From Delphinapterus leucas (lineage: Eukaryota; Chordata; Mammalia; Artiodactyla; Monodontidae), in assembly GCF_002288925.2 (NCBI RefSeq), contig NW_022098000.1:4865827-4929826 (forward strand): 64,000 nucleotides of DNA, read 5' to 3'. This document shows, in pieces, positions 13,001-27,363 of the stretch. The first letter of the stretch is position 1. Every line of letters begins with the position of its first letter. The position numbers were made by a program, and so were the translations under genes. The notes beneath the pieces were generated by a model. It saw only the letters and a list, made by a program, of their open reading frames with translations, did not search any database and was not told the DNA's origin.

Positions 13001-14589
13001 AAACACACTGGCAGTTATCAGAAAGAGGAAACAAAGTTAAATTTATGTTGCCACTCTCACAATAGCTCTCAAATCGAAAAGCTCCAAAGCAAAAGAGACA
13101 AATCACGCTTAGACCTGCAATGCAGATGCATCTGTAGTGAACGCTTAAGTGAAATGTAAAACATTGTGCATTGTTGTAAACATTAAGAATCTCAAAACAC
13201 AAGGACTTCATAAACATTGTAATGTTACCAGATGACACTATTATCATGCAGTTTACGACACAGTGACACTTTAACAGAGGGAGGTTCTTTTGTTTATATA
13301 GGAATTTTTATTATTGCATGGGTCTTCTGAGCACTATACATACACTTAAACCTATTCAGACAGAAGAAAAGTCATAGATATGCAAGCAAAAGAGACAGAA
13401 TGAGGGACACAGACAAGGAGAAAACAATCATTTATAATAAATCTGCTTACCCCCTTTATTTTTTAACCGTCTCTCCTCACTCCAACATTAGAGTAACCAC
13501 AATACCTGATTTTACTGGAGCATCCCCAGTTTCTACAACTATATTGGGCAAATCCGGGCTGTGGAAATAATTGGCCCCCTTTTACTCTCAACCTGGTCCT
13601 GATTTGATCAATAAATCATCGGATCAGTGATCTGCCCCTGATGCTCCAGGGCGATTCCGGGGGTCCTAGCGATGCACCCTTGGCCCTAGGAGGACATCAC
13701 CAGAGGCTGCTGGAGAGGCCAAGGAGGTCCCATCTCACTTTCCCTCTGTTCTAGCTGATTTTCAAGAAATGAGCCTGCTTTTATTTAAAGCTAGAGCTTC
13801 ATTAAATTCCAACCATTAAACTCTGTCCCAACGATGAAATTCTTGGAGTGTCATAACATCAGGGATCCCAGCTTCCTGAGACCATTACTTTAAATAGAAG
13901 CATGATCTGTCCCTAAGCCAGCTAGAGATTCAAATAGTTTTCCAAAAATCAGCTGAAAGCACCTACTTTCTCCTGTTCATCAGGGTCCCCTGAGATTGTA
14001 AACCTGGCTTAGGATCAGATGCTATGTACCCCTTCAAACTTCAGACCAAGACAATTGGTCCTAGAGACAGCAAAATCTTTAGCGTACCTAGGCTAAATGG
14101 TATGATAATTCTATGAATCATTGAAGTCTGTACCATGGCAAATCCCCATTCTCCTAGTCTCCTAAGATAGAGTAGAATAAACATCCTAAAATTTGAAAAT
14201 GTTGTTGCCCCAATAAAATATTCAACGGAGATTGGAAAAGCAATTGAGTAATTATGTGATATCTATTTTACATTCTATCCCATCTTTCCAATATAGGTAT
14301 TCATTCATTTAAATCCATTTTATTCTAATCTTCAGTTTCAAAAACTATGTATTAACTATGCTAACCAACAAAAGAGAACAGCAAATGACTGATCCTAATT
14401 AATTGTTAATCCCCAAATCATTTATATTTGGCTTTGGAATGCTTTCCTCTATTTATGATCTTGGGTCCCAATAGGTTTGCTTTCTTATTATCCTCAAGGT
14501 GACCAAAAACATTACATAAAATGGGATACTGTTAATGGAGTTAGTCATAGTAATTTATTGTGTACTCACATGATAAATTCGTTATATAT

Positions 14590-14730
14590 ATTTGTTTATT
14601 TAGTGCTGACAGCAACCTAGTGAGGTGAGCGCTAATTTTACCCTGATTCACAGATGAGGAAACAAAAGCACCAAGAGGCAGGATAACTTCTTCAAGGTCC
14701 AGAGCTAGTGGCAGAGTCATGATTGGAATC
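14590..14730 (-). mobile_element. MIR relic, antisense
   Basis: Contains cagatgaggaaacaaaagca and caaggtccagagctagtggc, which match the reversed MIR core. Boundaries are uncertain. Confidence 0.55.
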
Positions 14731-15682
14731 CAGAGTGACAGTCTCTGGAGACTGTTCTTTCAAAGCAGTAAGAAGTGGTAACATGTCACTGGGAAGAAGC
14801 TCGGGAGACAGGAGCGGGGAGACAGAGGGAGGGAGTGGTGTGCGTGCCATTTTGCAAAAGGGAAAGCCATGTGTAAGAGTGTCAGAGTCAGAAGCAGTTT
14901 GGAGTGGTTGGTGTAGCTGGTGTCTCCATTCAGGAGACACAGACAATGAAGTTCGTATGTCAGATGAGGAGTCTGGGATTCATTCTCTAGGCAGTGAGAA
15001 ACCACTGAATCTCCAAGCAAGAAGGGGACACGTGTGATCAGATTTTCATGTCAAATACTGTCACCCTGGCTGATGTGCAGAATATAGATGGGGGAGGGGG
15101 GTTGGAAACTATGTAAGTAATCAGAGAGACAGAGAATAAAGAAGAAAGTCTAAATGAAAGAGTTGCCTTAGAGAATAGAATAAATTCAAGATTTCCTGGG
15201 TGACTCTAGGCCCCCCTACTCTCTAGTGTGAGTGAAGGAGCATCAGGCAGACACATTGATATTTTGTTGATTAGGGAAGAAAAACTACAAAATGTTCCAG
15301 AGGAATACTGTTGAAGTTGGTATGTGTGCAGAATGCAGAGGTTTTGTAAAACATGAGGTCTGGAGATGTCATATGGGGAGAACAAATACGGCAGGAACAT
15401 CCTCTCACAGTCAGAATGAGAATGACACTAAAACATTGAAATAAATTCCATATAGGTGGATGGCTTGTTATCCAGAGTCAGTGGATACAGGAAGACAGAG
15501 AGAGTCCTCCAAGCCTGTTTACTTGGTGGTGAGTGTTCTAGAGGACAAATTACTATTTTGTCTCAAAAAAAAAAACCTGAAAAGTTACAAATTTTATCAT
15601 CAGACCATTATTCAACATAGATGGATCGATGAAATGGAAAGCTTGAGTGAAATGAGACAAAACATCCTTTCATCCTGGATGG

Positions 15683-15755
15683 AAACTCCAGTCCCAGATA
15701 TCATATAGCATTCATCAGAAAACTCCAATCCCAGATATTGTATAACATTCACCAG
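15683..15755. repeat. imperfect 37-bp tandem duplication
   Basis: Two units, each opening aaactcca(g/a)tcccagatat and ending cattca(t/c)cag, lie at 15683-15718 and 15720-15755. They differ at a few positions, so the duplication is not very recent. Confidence 0.8.
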
Positions 15756-16732
15756 ACCTTTGCTCACTCACCACTGTGCGCTAATCAACAAGCCGTATTT
15801 GAATGAAATCTTCGGTTGAGTTTTATTACATTCTTTATCACAGCTGCCACCACACAAATATAAAGCCTTGTGGAGTGTTTGTTATCCGTGTGGGGCTTTC
15901 TTATAAATGTCACTGCATCTCCAGAGCTAACTTCTCTGACAAAGACAGATAAAATTACCTCCAACCAACTGGAGAGAACCCTACAACTAGAAAAGAAGAA
16001 AATATGCCGAATGTGGTCAAATCAATTAAGTCTTAATCTACCCGAGGAATGGCATTCAGAGCTGTAACTTTGCAAAACAGCTCTCCCGCCTGTGCAAAGA
16101 TGAAGTAGATTTTCTTGCCTTCCAAAAATGATGAAGTGTTACAAGAAACGTTCCCATTTTTAAATCACTGAGGGTGCTACACCTGCTATTCAGAATTCAC
16201 TCCTCGGGATTGCTTTTTGGCTGAACCACATCCTCTTGTAAACCTCCTTTGCTCCATTTGTCTTCAGGAAGCTGTCCCCCCTACTCTGTCTCCCACTGAG
16301 ATTTGTGAACCACTCAAGCTAGAGTGTAACCTTCTTAAGAACATCTCTCAGAAATAGACGTGACAATTATTGCAGTGATACCTACATAAAGCACTGTGTT
16401 TCCTGAGTACAGTGTTGTCATCGTGAGACTGTGAGCCACTGCACGTCATGTACATTCGATGCTATTCACTTTTAGGTTGATTGTACCTGGCAAAGGGACC
16501 ACTCAGCACAGGAGACACAGAATGTGTATTGAATAAATAAATTAATAATGAAAGAGAGAAGGAATGAAATAAAGAAAAGAGAAATCTGCATTAGTGAAGA
16601 CTTAGAATTGTTTACTGCATTCCCCAAAGTCTCTTCATTGATAAGAAATTTTGCAAACTAGAGACATTTCAACCAGCACTATGGCACGTGTGCACTCTGC
16701 TTAAGTCTTTCATGATTCTTCTGCTTAAAGTC

Positions 16733-17012
16733 AGACAGAGGAAGACAAATATCATGTGATATCCCTTATATGTGGAATCTAAAAAAGTGATATAAATGAA
16801 CTTATATACGAAACAGAAACAGACCCACAGACATGGAAAACAAACTTATGGTTACCAAAGAGGAAAGAGGGGAGGATAAATTGGGAATTTGGGATTAACA
16901 GATACACACTACTCTATATAAAATAGATAAACAACAAGGGCCTACTGTATAGCACAGGGAACTATATTCAATATCTTTTAATAGCCTGTAATGGAAAAGA
17001 ATCTGAAAAAGA

Positions 17013-17054
<42 letters not shown>

Positions 17055-17146
17055 ATAACTGAATCACTTTGCTGCACACCTGAAACTAACACATTATATA
17101 TTAATTATACTTTAATTTTAAAAAAAGAAAAAATAATAAATAAAAA
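16733..17146 (+). mobile_element. L1 3' end fragment
   Basis: Sense L1 3' UTR from cagacagaggaagac through gtagcacagggaac-like and ctgaatcactttgctg to an A-rich tail (about 17118-17146). A (GT)n microsatellite at about 17019-17050 interrupts the site just before gtataactgaatcac. Confidence 0.9.
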
Positions 17147-18362
17147 GAACTGAATTTAGTTGTCAGTGCTTGAGTCCACAGATTCTACTTGCAGGTTTGT
17201 GTCTCTTTCTCTTGAACTGCTCAAGGGTCCTGCAACCCTAGGCCTGCAATCGTCTTGATATGCACATGGCTGTCCCTGTTAGATGAAGTTAATCTCCAGG
17301 TCAACACAGTGCCCACCACTCCCAGTGAGGGAGGTCAAGTGTCAGAAGTCACCTATGATCATGCTTATACATAAATGTCTGGTTTACTTCACTCACCTAG
17401 GGGATCTGCCTGGCCAAACAAAACACTTGAGTTTTTAATCTCTGATTTACAACACATCCCAGCCCATAGGAAGCACCTGGCGAGTCCTGTAAATTTCAGA
17501 TTCTGACACAGCTGGTCTGGGGAGGGTCCTGAGCGTCTGCATTTCTAACGGGTCTCAGCTGAGACCAACAATACCATAAGTTGAGGAGCGAGACCACAGC
17601 CAAGATTTTTGTATGAACTGATGGAATTGATGTTTTTCAAATATTTATCTATTCACAACTGAAATTAGCTGTATTCAGAATGTCCTCGTCAGTTAAGTTA
17701 CACTGTGCTTGTGTAATTAAATACTTTACCACAGCACTTTTTTATTGAGTACGTGCTCATGTACCAGACACTTTACTGGATGTTAGAGATATGACAGCAA
17801 GTGAACAGGCATCCTGCCTGTTCTTGGAGACCACAGTGCAGTGGGAGAGGAAGATATTAACTATATAATCAGGAATATACAGAAACAAACATAATATAAT
17901 GTGTTCTGAAGGGCAAGTTCAGAGCGCTAGGAGGGTTCATCACAGATAAATCAGACCTGGTCTAGAAATAGGAAGGAATCTCTTCCCAAGAGGCTGAAAT
18001 CTACAGGATAATTCTCGTCATAGAGATAAGAGAGACACAGTTCATGTGGTGTAAGTAGCTGAAAAGAAGTTACTCACCGTTGGGTTGATGGGAAAATAAG
18101 GAGAAAATTCAGAATGAATGGACCAAACGAGTGAGAAAATCAGAAACCCAGGCTAGAGAATTACTGTGCAGGGATTTTGCCTGCGTCAGCTCCACTTCGG
18201 AAGTCAAGGATTAAGCCCTTGAAAATACTCATTAAATGAATCAAGGCTGTTTAATATGAGTCCGTCTCATTGCCCAGAAAGACTGCAAGCTGCTAGAGGA
18301 CAGGGTCCATAATATGCTAGCACTAGTTGGTTGATTTTACTGCTCAAGATTCTATGCCTGGT
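17147..18362. other. non-coding, possible L2 relic
   Basis: No gene. About 17735-17960 has the wording of an old LINE2 segment (gtaccagacactttactgga, then acagcaagtgaacaggca), but the match is weak. Confidence 0.3.
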
Positions 18363-18690
18363 TGCAGCAACACGGATGGACCTAGAGATTATCATACTAA
18401 GTAAGCCAGAGAAAGACATATATCATATTATATCACTTATATGTGGAATCTAAAAAAAAATGATACAAATGATTTTATATACAAAACAGAAATGGATCCA
18501 CAGACACAGAAAACAAACTTACGGTTACCAAAGGGGAAAGGGGTTGGGGGAGGAATAAATTTGGAGTTTGGGATTTACATATCCACCTACTATATATAAA
18601 ATAGATAAACAACAGGGACCTACTGTATAGCACAGGGGACTATACTCAATGTCTTGTAATAACCTATAAGGGAAAAGAATCTGAAAAAGA

Positions 18691-18727
<37 letters not shown>

Positions 18728-18815
18728 TATATATATAACTGAATCACTTTACTGTACACCTGAAACTAACACAACATTGTATTAAATCAATTTTACTTTA
18801 TTTTTTTAAAAAAAG
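18363..18815 (+). mobile_element. L1 3' end fragment
   Basis: Sense L1 from gcagcaacacggatggacc to a T/A-rich end near 18815. It is similar in extent and orientation to the fragment 1.6 kb upstream. A (TA)n(CA)n(TA)n microsatellite at about 18691-18737 occupies the same homologous position, before taactgaatcacttt. Confidence 0.9.
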
Positions 18816-21800
18816 TCAGGAGATTAGACTATGTGCATTAAAAAAAAAAAAGATTCTATTCCTGGAACAAAACATGGGAAGTGCTCTGAGTTTGTCCTTA
18901 ATGAGGCCAGTTCACGATATGTGCTATGAGGACACACCTACTTTCATGATGATCAGAAACATGCCACTCCTATCCATATGTCTTAAAGATTTCATCTGCA
19001 TTAGCCTGGGATATTTTTTTTTAAATTATAAAACTTCAGTAGCTTGAATATTTATTTTTAGAATTTAAAGGTACAGCATCTTTTTTGGGTGATGCCCAAA
19101 GGTTTACACATTTGTCTACGTCACTACCTTCTGATGTAAACTGGGAGAAACCATTTTGTCTCTGGACCTCAGTGTTCTCATCTTTAAATTCTGGGTGCTA
19201 ACTAGGTGATTGTCAGTTCCTTCTGTCCTTGGATGAAGCAAAAATCTCTTCATTGATAAATGATGCTGTCTCCGAAAAAAAGAGTTCTTCCTTTTTGGAA
19301 TCTCCTGCACTGAGCCACAGCTGAGGCAGAAGTTACACCTACAGGGACGGTAAAAATGACCTCTCCATGGAATCTTACCTGGGATCTTTAATATCAGTTC
19401 TTAGCTGTGCCACTTGCTCCGTGTGTGAAGTTTTATAAACACTATGAAGTTTCACAGCATTCTTTTGGGTATTCCCTGAGTATTCTCAAATGCTGAGGTG
19501 GAATTTTGTACATGTTAATTGTTTTAAAAACCCACAGGAAACTCCCTGTTAAGTTCTGATCATTAATATCATTATATGGGTGTCTAAGGACCAGTTGGGT
19601 CTTATACCAGTAAGAAAACAGGAATTTTCTGCTCTGATCTTTGTAATAGGTCTTTTGAGATATGGCTGTAAATTCCCCAATTATACTATTTTTTATTCTT
19701 GGCCTTTTCTTTCCACCCTAGGAGGCCCAGACTCGGGACACATTTGAATTCCCTCTTCCTCAAAAGACCACCTTCAAAAGGGCAGCAGGATGGAATTTTT
19801 TCTTCTATGTGTTCATCCGGTTTTGAAGGCAAACACCACCTCCCCGTGTTTACTCACATTTTTCATCTAAAGTTGCTTCTTTCTTAATTGAAAAATCTTA
19901 ATCCCCTGGGGGAGTAACCACCTCATTCACTTTCTTCATTGCACAGCTCCCGGGTTGGAATGGAAAGGAAGCAAAATCTACCTTCTAACAACATTTTAGG
20001 ACTCAAAATAAATTCCGGAACCTGAAGTTGGAATTGACAAGGAAGCATATTTGCTGTTCTCTTTCTTTTCCTCTATCCTTTAAGGGCACAATTAGTTGCT
20101 TAGTACTACAGGCAAAACATCCTTTTCAGTTGTTCTCAGAATCTAGTACTAACTCTAGTACAATCATAAACCAAATGTCTCCTTCACAAAAGATAATGTT
20201 GGCAGAATTTTTCTCCCTCTGTTCTCTCTCTTCTATAGAACAGAAAGGGTATTAGCCATTTTATTCCAATGTGACATACAATCCCTGCCCTGCCTTAGCC
20301 CCACCCCAGCTATTCCTAATTTGTAACTAGTTGCAAGAAACTTACCCTAGAACCCAGGAGTATGTCAAGAGATGTCAACTGGTGTATCATAAAAATTTGG
20401 AAGTGTTTCTGAAGATGAAGAACAGGCATGACTGTGATGGGGTCAGTCTGTGCCCCCATCACCTCCAGAGACCCCGGACCAGACCCCACTCTGCTCTCTC
20501 CTAGAACGACAACCCCAGCAGCATCTTTGAGGGCAAGGATATGTGAATCGTTGGTAGGCAGGTGAGCTGAGGACAGTAAGCCTACAGGTCAAGTGGAAGG
20601 CTGCCTCCTGCATGGTGCCTGCCAGTCCTGCCTCCCTGGACTTGGACCTTGTTCCTTCATTCCCACATCTCCCTCTGCATTACTCCAAGCCACATTTCAG
20701 GAACGATGTAAGCACCTCCTAACACTCTTATCGTGTCAGTTATATGCCTTTGAGCTTTCAGTGCACGCGTATTCTCTGCCCCACCACCGGCCCCAACTAT
20801 GTTGTCCTGCCAGGCGCTGCAACTTGGTCTTAGATGGCAGCCATTCCTGAGGGATTTCGACAGCCTTGCTTTCTGGAGACTTGTTGTAATCTAAGATCTC
20901 CCCTCTGGAGACTGTCTTCTTTCACTCCCTGCTACGTTCCTGCTAGAACCACATCCTAACATCAAGGTATCTCTTTATCCAAGTTAAAAATCATGAAATA
21001 GGTGGGGTATTTACTGGTTGCTAAAAACCCATGGAAAAACTCTATGTTTAGTTATGTTATGTTAGTAGGTTTCAGCCATTCCAAAGAGTGAGTGAGACCT
21101 TTTTAAAATCAGGGTAAAAATGCTACCATATTTGTCTAAGATTTCTATCACCTAAAATTAGATGCACTGATAAAATAACATATAAATACAGAAGCATAAA
21201 ATATGTTCTCAGGCATACAGGGCCTGAGAATATTTGTCAAATAAAGACCCACCTTAAAACTTTCTTGGACCAAGGACTCAAATAAGAAGATAAATAAACA
21301 CAGAAGGAGGGAGCAAAAAATATAGGAAGGTAAGGTAATAAAACACCCTGAGCAAGTGTATCATTGCCATAAAAAAAAGCCACAAAAAGCTACGGGAAAG
21401 AAAGAGAGAAATTATAACCATAAAATCCCAGAAATAAAAATCTAGAATTGGACAATATGAACATGATGAAAGATAATGGAAGGGACCAAATGAACTTGTC
21501 TTCCTGGGAGAAAATATAGATATTGACAGGGGTGTATAAAAGTGAATATGAGCCCTAAGCTAAGGGCAACCATAACAACAAAGTAGGATGAATAAATTCT
21601 ATGCTAATAAACCCATGTCTCTTGGATGGAAAACTGGAAAGAAGAGATAAGAAATTATAGTAATGGAAAATGTAAAATAATATGGCAGAATTAACGTCAT
21701 GTAATAAGATAATCTCAGACACGAAGAGAAGTCTCTTGTGATAAAATAAAAAATCAAGATGGGAGAATATACGCTCAATAAGAGACACACACAAACAAGA

Positions 21801-24624
21801 AGACATATAAAAATTGAAAAAAAGGAGGAAAAGATGTATCTGTCCAATATGAGCCAAGATAAAACTAGAAGTGCAGCCTTATTATCTTTAAAAGGGAATT
21901 CAAGAAAAAATTTTATAAGGGACCAAAAATAATTATATACTGGTAAAAAAAACTCACTGAACAGGAAGATGTGACCATCATAAACATGCATTCCTAATAA
22001 TACAGTCCCAAAGTTTTAAGATGTCCCAATGATTGAGCTGTAATTCTTTGAGGAATGTGATCTTACACATCGTTTGAATGTCTTAAGAGCTAAGGAATCA
22101 TTTCAGTGTCCAATGGGAGCTAAGTGAACACTTTTATACAACCTGAGGAAAGGTCCAATCCCACTGTGATATCCTTCTTGTGCAAAAGAGATTTCTATTT
22201 GATTCAAAGGACATATGGAACATATGGCTTATATGTGGACAAATGGGTATCATTATTTAATGGCTGTTAATCAAGTGTCTAGTTGTACTTTGATCAGTCA
22301 CACATGGGTAAACTTCAACAAATTTAGCAATCGGAAACAATTTTATGGTCATATTTTAGTAAAAGAAGTAAAACAGTAGTCACATTAAGCAAAAGGAAGC
22401 AACGTAGGAAACTTGCCCTTAAGTTTCAAAATAAGAGACTCCTTTACTATGTAAATGCCACATATCACATATGGCTTTTGTTGCATGCAATAAGTAGAAA
22501 GGTAAAATAAATGAAAGCAATGAGACCAACAATTAGGTTGAACTATGTGAAACTGATAAAACTGATGTTTTCCTACATCAAGAACTATTGAATAAGGCAA
22601 TTTCATAGGGATCAACCCCATATAAAAGATAGTTGCTTATCTAACCTTCTTTTAATGCTATTCCTTTTCTTAAATATCTTTTAAGAAATACATATTTAAA
22701 TATCTTTTAAATATATGTACGTATTTTGTATATATGTATGTGTCGAAGTGAGCACAAAATACATACGTACAAAATACATATATTTTAAAGACTCAGTTTG
22801 CAAAGATCCTCCTCCATCAGGGATTTCATTTATTTCAGAGCCCGCAGCTGCCTCCTTCTACAGACCATCGCCCTCAGCTGAGAAGAGCATCCCAACGCTG
22901 AGTTCCTCGACCCTCTACCCACACCGAGACCCACAGCTGATGATGACTGGTAAGGTGTATCCAAGGGCAGCTCCTTTGCCTCAAGTGTGGGTGACCTTGC
23001 AATTTATGCTCCAGAGCCCTCTCCCTGTGAATTAGGCAATGGCTAGCCTGTCTGAGATCACTCTTCCTCTTCTCCTTGCCCTTCCAAATCACAATGTACA
23101 CCCTCCCTTACAGGACGTTTTTCTGGAGAGCCATGCCCTCAGCAAATCACAAATACCAGAAACCCTGTCTCAGGCTCAGCTTCTAAGGAACCTGGTCTAA
23201 GACACCAGGCAGTGGGGATGGGACAGGTGGCAGCTGAGTGCTTTGAAACACCAGGGGCTCATTTTTCCTTAGTGCCTCCATCCAAACAAGGTGCAAACAA
23301 TGCCTACGAAACACAAGCATGGTCTATCAATTCTAAGGGGCCAGCATGTTATTTTACAAGAGCTTTAAAATGAATCTTTCTCCAAATATACTTTTCCATG
23401 TTAAAAATGCCATCCAGCCTGCATCCTACTGCACATCTCTTTCGAATTAGCAAATTCTTAATTTTTAAGGTGATTTTATTAAAAGCATTACAATGAAAAC
23501 TTTCAGCTAGATGGCAATACGTGAGCTTAGGGACAGATACATAAAAATTGGATTGTTCTTCTTTCCTGGAATAAATATACAAGTCAACTGCTTGTGATTA
23601 TATTAAGTACATTTTTAAATGATAACTGACAGTGAGATAACCCAAAACATGCCTGGTTTCAAATGCCAGCCTGTCATTAGTGCACCTATTGTGTTGGTAT
23701 GTTCTTTTTGCCCTCTAGTGGAGAACCTAACAAAATATAATTAATACTTAATTTTTCAGAACTGCTTCTATTAAAATACCTGCTCACTGGCATTCCTTTT
23801 TTTTTTTAATGTTAAAAGTCCAATTAGTTTGCATTTAGCCATTTTAAACAGAATGTTCTTCCTGAACATATTATACAAATTCATCCATTTAGAAAACAAT
23901 TTGGCATAGGCCAACAGGGCTCAGGTTTTGTTTCCTGAAAAATCTCAAACATTAAAAACCAATTTTGAGTTTATAGAGCTTCTTCTCCTATTCCACCCAC
24001 CTCAAGTGTTCTCTTCTAAAGCATCTTAATAGTTATCCAATTCTCATTAACTCCAAAAGTTGTCAGAGAAGTTTTAGAATTAGGAGCAAGGCAGTTTATC
24101 TCCATGATGATAGAAAATAAATTACCTTGATTTACTCAGAAGGATTTCTAATTATGTAGACAGAACACAAACAGACATTATTAATGAGAAGGATAAAAAG
24201 AGGTTTTGCTTCCAAAAGTCAAGACGACTTTTTTCAATAAATGTGGCTACCTCAGTAAATTTTTGTCAGAGTTTTAGATAAACAATGGCTCTCTTAGCCA
24301 CTAACCTTTGGAACTGTGGCTGCCAAAGAAGGTGGTTCACAATAAACCCAGGCTCTGGCAATCACTCACACTGGCCCTTGGGTGTGTCACTTGGCATCCT
24401 TAGTCTTCATTTTCCTCATCTGGAAAGTGAAGGAAGTCAGGTGGCCTCGGTGGTTACTTAGTTCCTGTTCTGATATCTCTGTCCTATCCTGTCATTTAAC
24501 CAGAAGGCAGCCTGTGATTCCAGAGGGGAGATGTCCAAGAGGGTGGTGATGCAGCTTCAGCGATAGATTTTTTTTGGGGGGAGGGGGGGCAGTTTCTTAA
24601 GAAAAATTAGTCAAGTACCAGCTT

Positions 24625-24760
24625 TTAAGCCCATTCTGTGGAATCCTGTACACATTATTTACACTTTCTGAGCCTCAGTTTCTTCATATGTAAAATAAAG
24701 GGGATAAAACCTACTTTATGATTGTTTTGAAACTGAAATAAAATACTGTCTACAAAGGAA
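24625..24760 (+). mobile_element. MIR relic
   Basis: Carries ctgagcctcagtttcttca followed by tatgtaaaataaaggggata, the conserved MIR core in sense orientation. The ends are indistinct. Confidence 0.6.
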
Positions 24761-24779
24761 GTGGCCTGTGGTCTACTTT

Positions 24780-25345
24780 TTATAAATATCAATTCCTCTT
24801 GCACAAAATCTTGGAGATGCCTCACCTCACTCCCTGCTTTCTTCTCACAAGTTCAGATGAGGCCAGAGAGGAAGAGCGGTCCAGCAGTCTTACTTCTTGC
24901 TAACTTTAAACCGTATTTCCCAATCCCAGTGGTTTCCTCAATGCTCTGGCTTGCTTTCATTTTCTCAAGCTCATCCTGTTCCTTTTCTTTCCTGCCTGGA
25001 AAACTTTAACCATGCTGTTCCCTCTGCCTGGATATCCAGCCCGGCCCCAACTTTTGCTTCCTTCCAAACCTCAGATGAGACATCATTTCCTTACTAAGCC
25101 TTTCCTGATTCATCACATGAGATCAGGACCTCTGTTCTATGTGCTCATAACTACTTGTTTTCTGCATAGCAGGTGTCACAACGATCATTTATAATGATTT
25201 TTTTTTTTGCTTATTTGTTATATCTGTTTTTCCCAAATAGAGAAGAGGTACCTGGCAAAGGCCCTTGCTTTCCAATGCATGACTGTCACAGACACAGCTC
25301 TTTGCAAATAAGGGGTACTCAATAAATCTTTGTGAAATGAATATA
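24780..25345 (+). mobile_element. L2 LINE 3' region
   Basis: Sense L2 3' region: ccatgctgttccctctgcct, ccttccaaacctcagatgag, agcctttcctgatt, then ggggtactcaataaatcttt and a gaaatgaata end. It is a long but diverged relic. The short frame at 24761-25009 inside it is debris, not a gene. Confidence 0.7.
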
Positions 25346-27363
25346 GTGTGCTTTGTCAACTGCTGACTCCAGAGGTCCTAGATTTTGTGTTGAAATTAAA
25401 AAGTTGCAAGGTCTATGCTCTTTGTTATTGGTGGGGAATTAGGCTATTTGTTGGACAAGGATTTTGTAAACTTGAACCCAGTCACATAACTTAGTGTTCA
25501 TTTTCTCCTTCTGAAGCTATGCCCAGTTATAAACTGCTTAGCTCAAAGGGGTGTTGCTTTATTCTTTATATATTTGTAGAAGATTTTTCACATCTTTAGA
25601 TCTAAATATTTACAGCTTACATCAGAAAAGCAAGTTTTTATTTCGAAGCCCCTTCAGCCTTTGAAGCAGTTGATGAAAGTTAGAATTACTTTAAATTTTT
25701 CCCTTCTCCAGCTGAGTCGTAATCTGCTTTAACTTCTGTTGATTGATTTTGTTAAAATATCAAAAGAAACCTCAGAAAAGAGATCTCATTTCAGAGGAGC
25801 TACTAAAAAATGTAACTCACGTTGGAAATATGTCTTTAATATTAATATTTTAATTCATTTATTGAATTTCTATAGGTTCATAGGGTCAGTTCTCCAAGTA
25901 GCTATGCAATGATTGTACCAGTTAAGATATTCTCAATAATGGTAAAAATATAAACTTCACAAATGGATTAAATTTGAAAATTAGGAAGTAGGAGATAAAA
26001 ATAGGGGAAAAAAGAATGAGAAAAGTCAACATTAAAGGTGAAATATCCAAAACTTTTAAAGAAAGGATGGTCATGATCTAGGAAGCAGGCTAAAGCCAAT
26101 TTATGGAGAGACCTGTCCCTCTGACCATCCTGGATATAAAAGTTTCTTTCCTTCCTTGGCTTCCTACCTCATTCATAGTCCGTGCACCTACCCCCTAATA
26201 CTCTGTTATGTGAAAATAAAAGTCAGTAGGACCCAATTCCCTCAAAGATGTGACTGTCTATTACAATCATTTTTTTTTCCCTCCTATTTCTGAAACTGTG
26301 TACTTCTCATTCATAATACATTTTCTAGGTAGATTCCTCACTATTCTAATAGATGTCTCACCCTTGGCTTATTATAAGTGGAATGATCCTTTATGTAGAA
26401 AAGACAAATAATGGATGGAATTGGGCTGAAAACACCACCATTTTGCTCACTGAACTCTCATTTTTCATCACAGAGAAGTTATATTTCCTTTTTATTCTTA
26501 ATCTACAATCTCAAAAGCAGCTGCTTGGAAAACAGCCTAATAAAACGGATCAGTAACTATTCTGTTGACGTATCATAAGGATAAAATACATTTCAAGTAA
26601 AATACTTCATCTTTCTTAGTAAAAACATAATTCTAATATAAAAGATTGTTATATTTTAAAATCTCCTTTTATGAAAAAGACACTTTAATTTCTTAAAAAG
26701 TAAATCATAAGAAAGTGCATGTTGGCAGCTGTGGTATTTTTTCAAAGAGAAATGACTTTTAATGATTGAAGTAGTGCACTGGAAAAAAGGTATGTACCTC
26801 TGGTTCAGTAAGTCCAAGAATACTGGATGTATAAACACTCAACCCAATTGTAAATGCTACAAGCACATAGGTACAATTTTGACTAAGAACTCAACCTTAC
26901 ATTTTACAACTTACTCTAATAAAAAAAAAAAATCCTATGACCTAAGTATGTATATATACTATTTAACAGTTGTTTTTACTTACTAGGGGTTTTATGAGAA
27001 AAAAATCAATTATAATCAAACACTTATAAACATGTCAGTATAAACAGTTTTTCTTTGTAAAGTTATTTTTCATAATGAAGTTCATTTTCTTGCTGAATCA
27101 TTACAGAATTTAAAAAGCAAAGGAGGAAATTTTTGCTATCATGGAGGAAGCATAGACTTTTCAATGGAGTAAATACTTTAAGATCACTCAGGCCAGTGGA
27201 AGTTCTGAGTTTAGAAGTTCCAACTAAGTCCCATTAATTTGCATTTGTCCAAGATCTCCAGGTAATTCTGATGCAGTCAGCCCAGTTTACCTCCAAGAGT
27301 AGGAGTTTTGGAACCAAACCCAATACGCTACTATTACTGATGAGAAAAAAGAAACCCACAGAA

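Larger units (their letters stand above)
10377..16732. other. non-coding flank with MIR and L2 relics
   Basis: No exon is recognisable in this 6.4-kb stretch. It holds a MIR at 11190-11435, an L2-like 3' end at about 12890-13000, an antisense MIR at about 14590-14730, a short tandem duplication at 15683-15755 and a possible L2 tail at about 16490-16570. The open frames on both strands (for example 12072-12407 and 12897-13247) show no family resemblance. Confidence 0.45.
18816..27350. other. non-coding flank, mostly unrecognised
   Basis: No exon is recognised in 8.5 kb. Supported repeats are an L2 at about 24780-25345 and a MIR at about 24625-24760. A G-rich run follows poly-T at about 24565-24590. 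The AT-rich 21180-21990 stretch and the GC-richer 20430-20960 and 22800-23200 stretches may be old repeats, but I could not assign them. Open frames of 75-130 codons on both strands there have no domain. Confidence 0.4.
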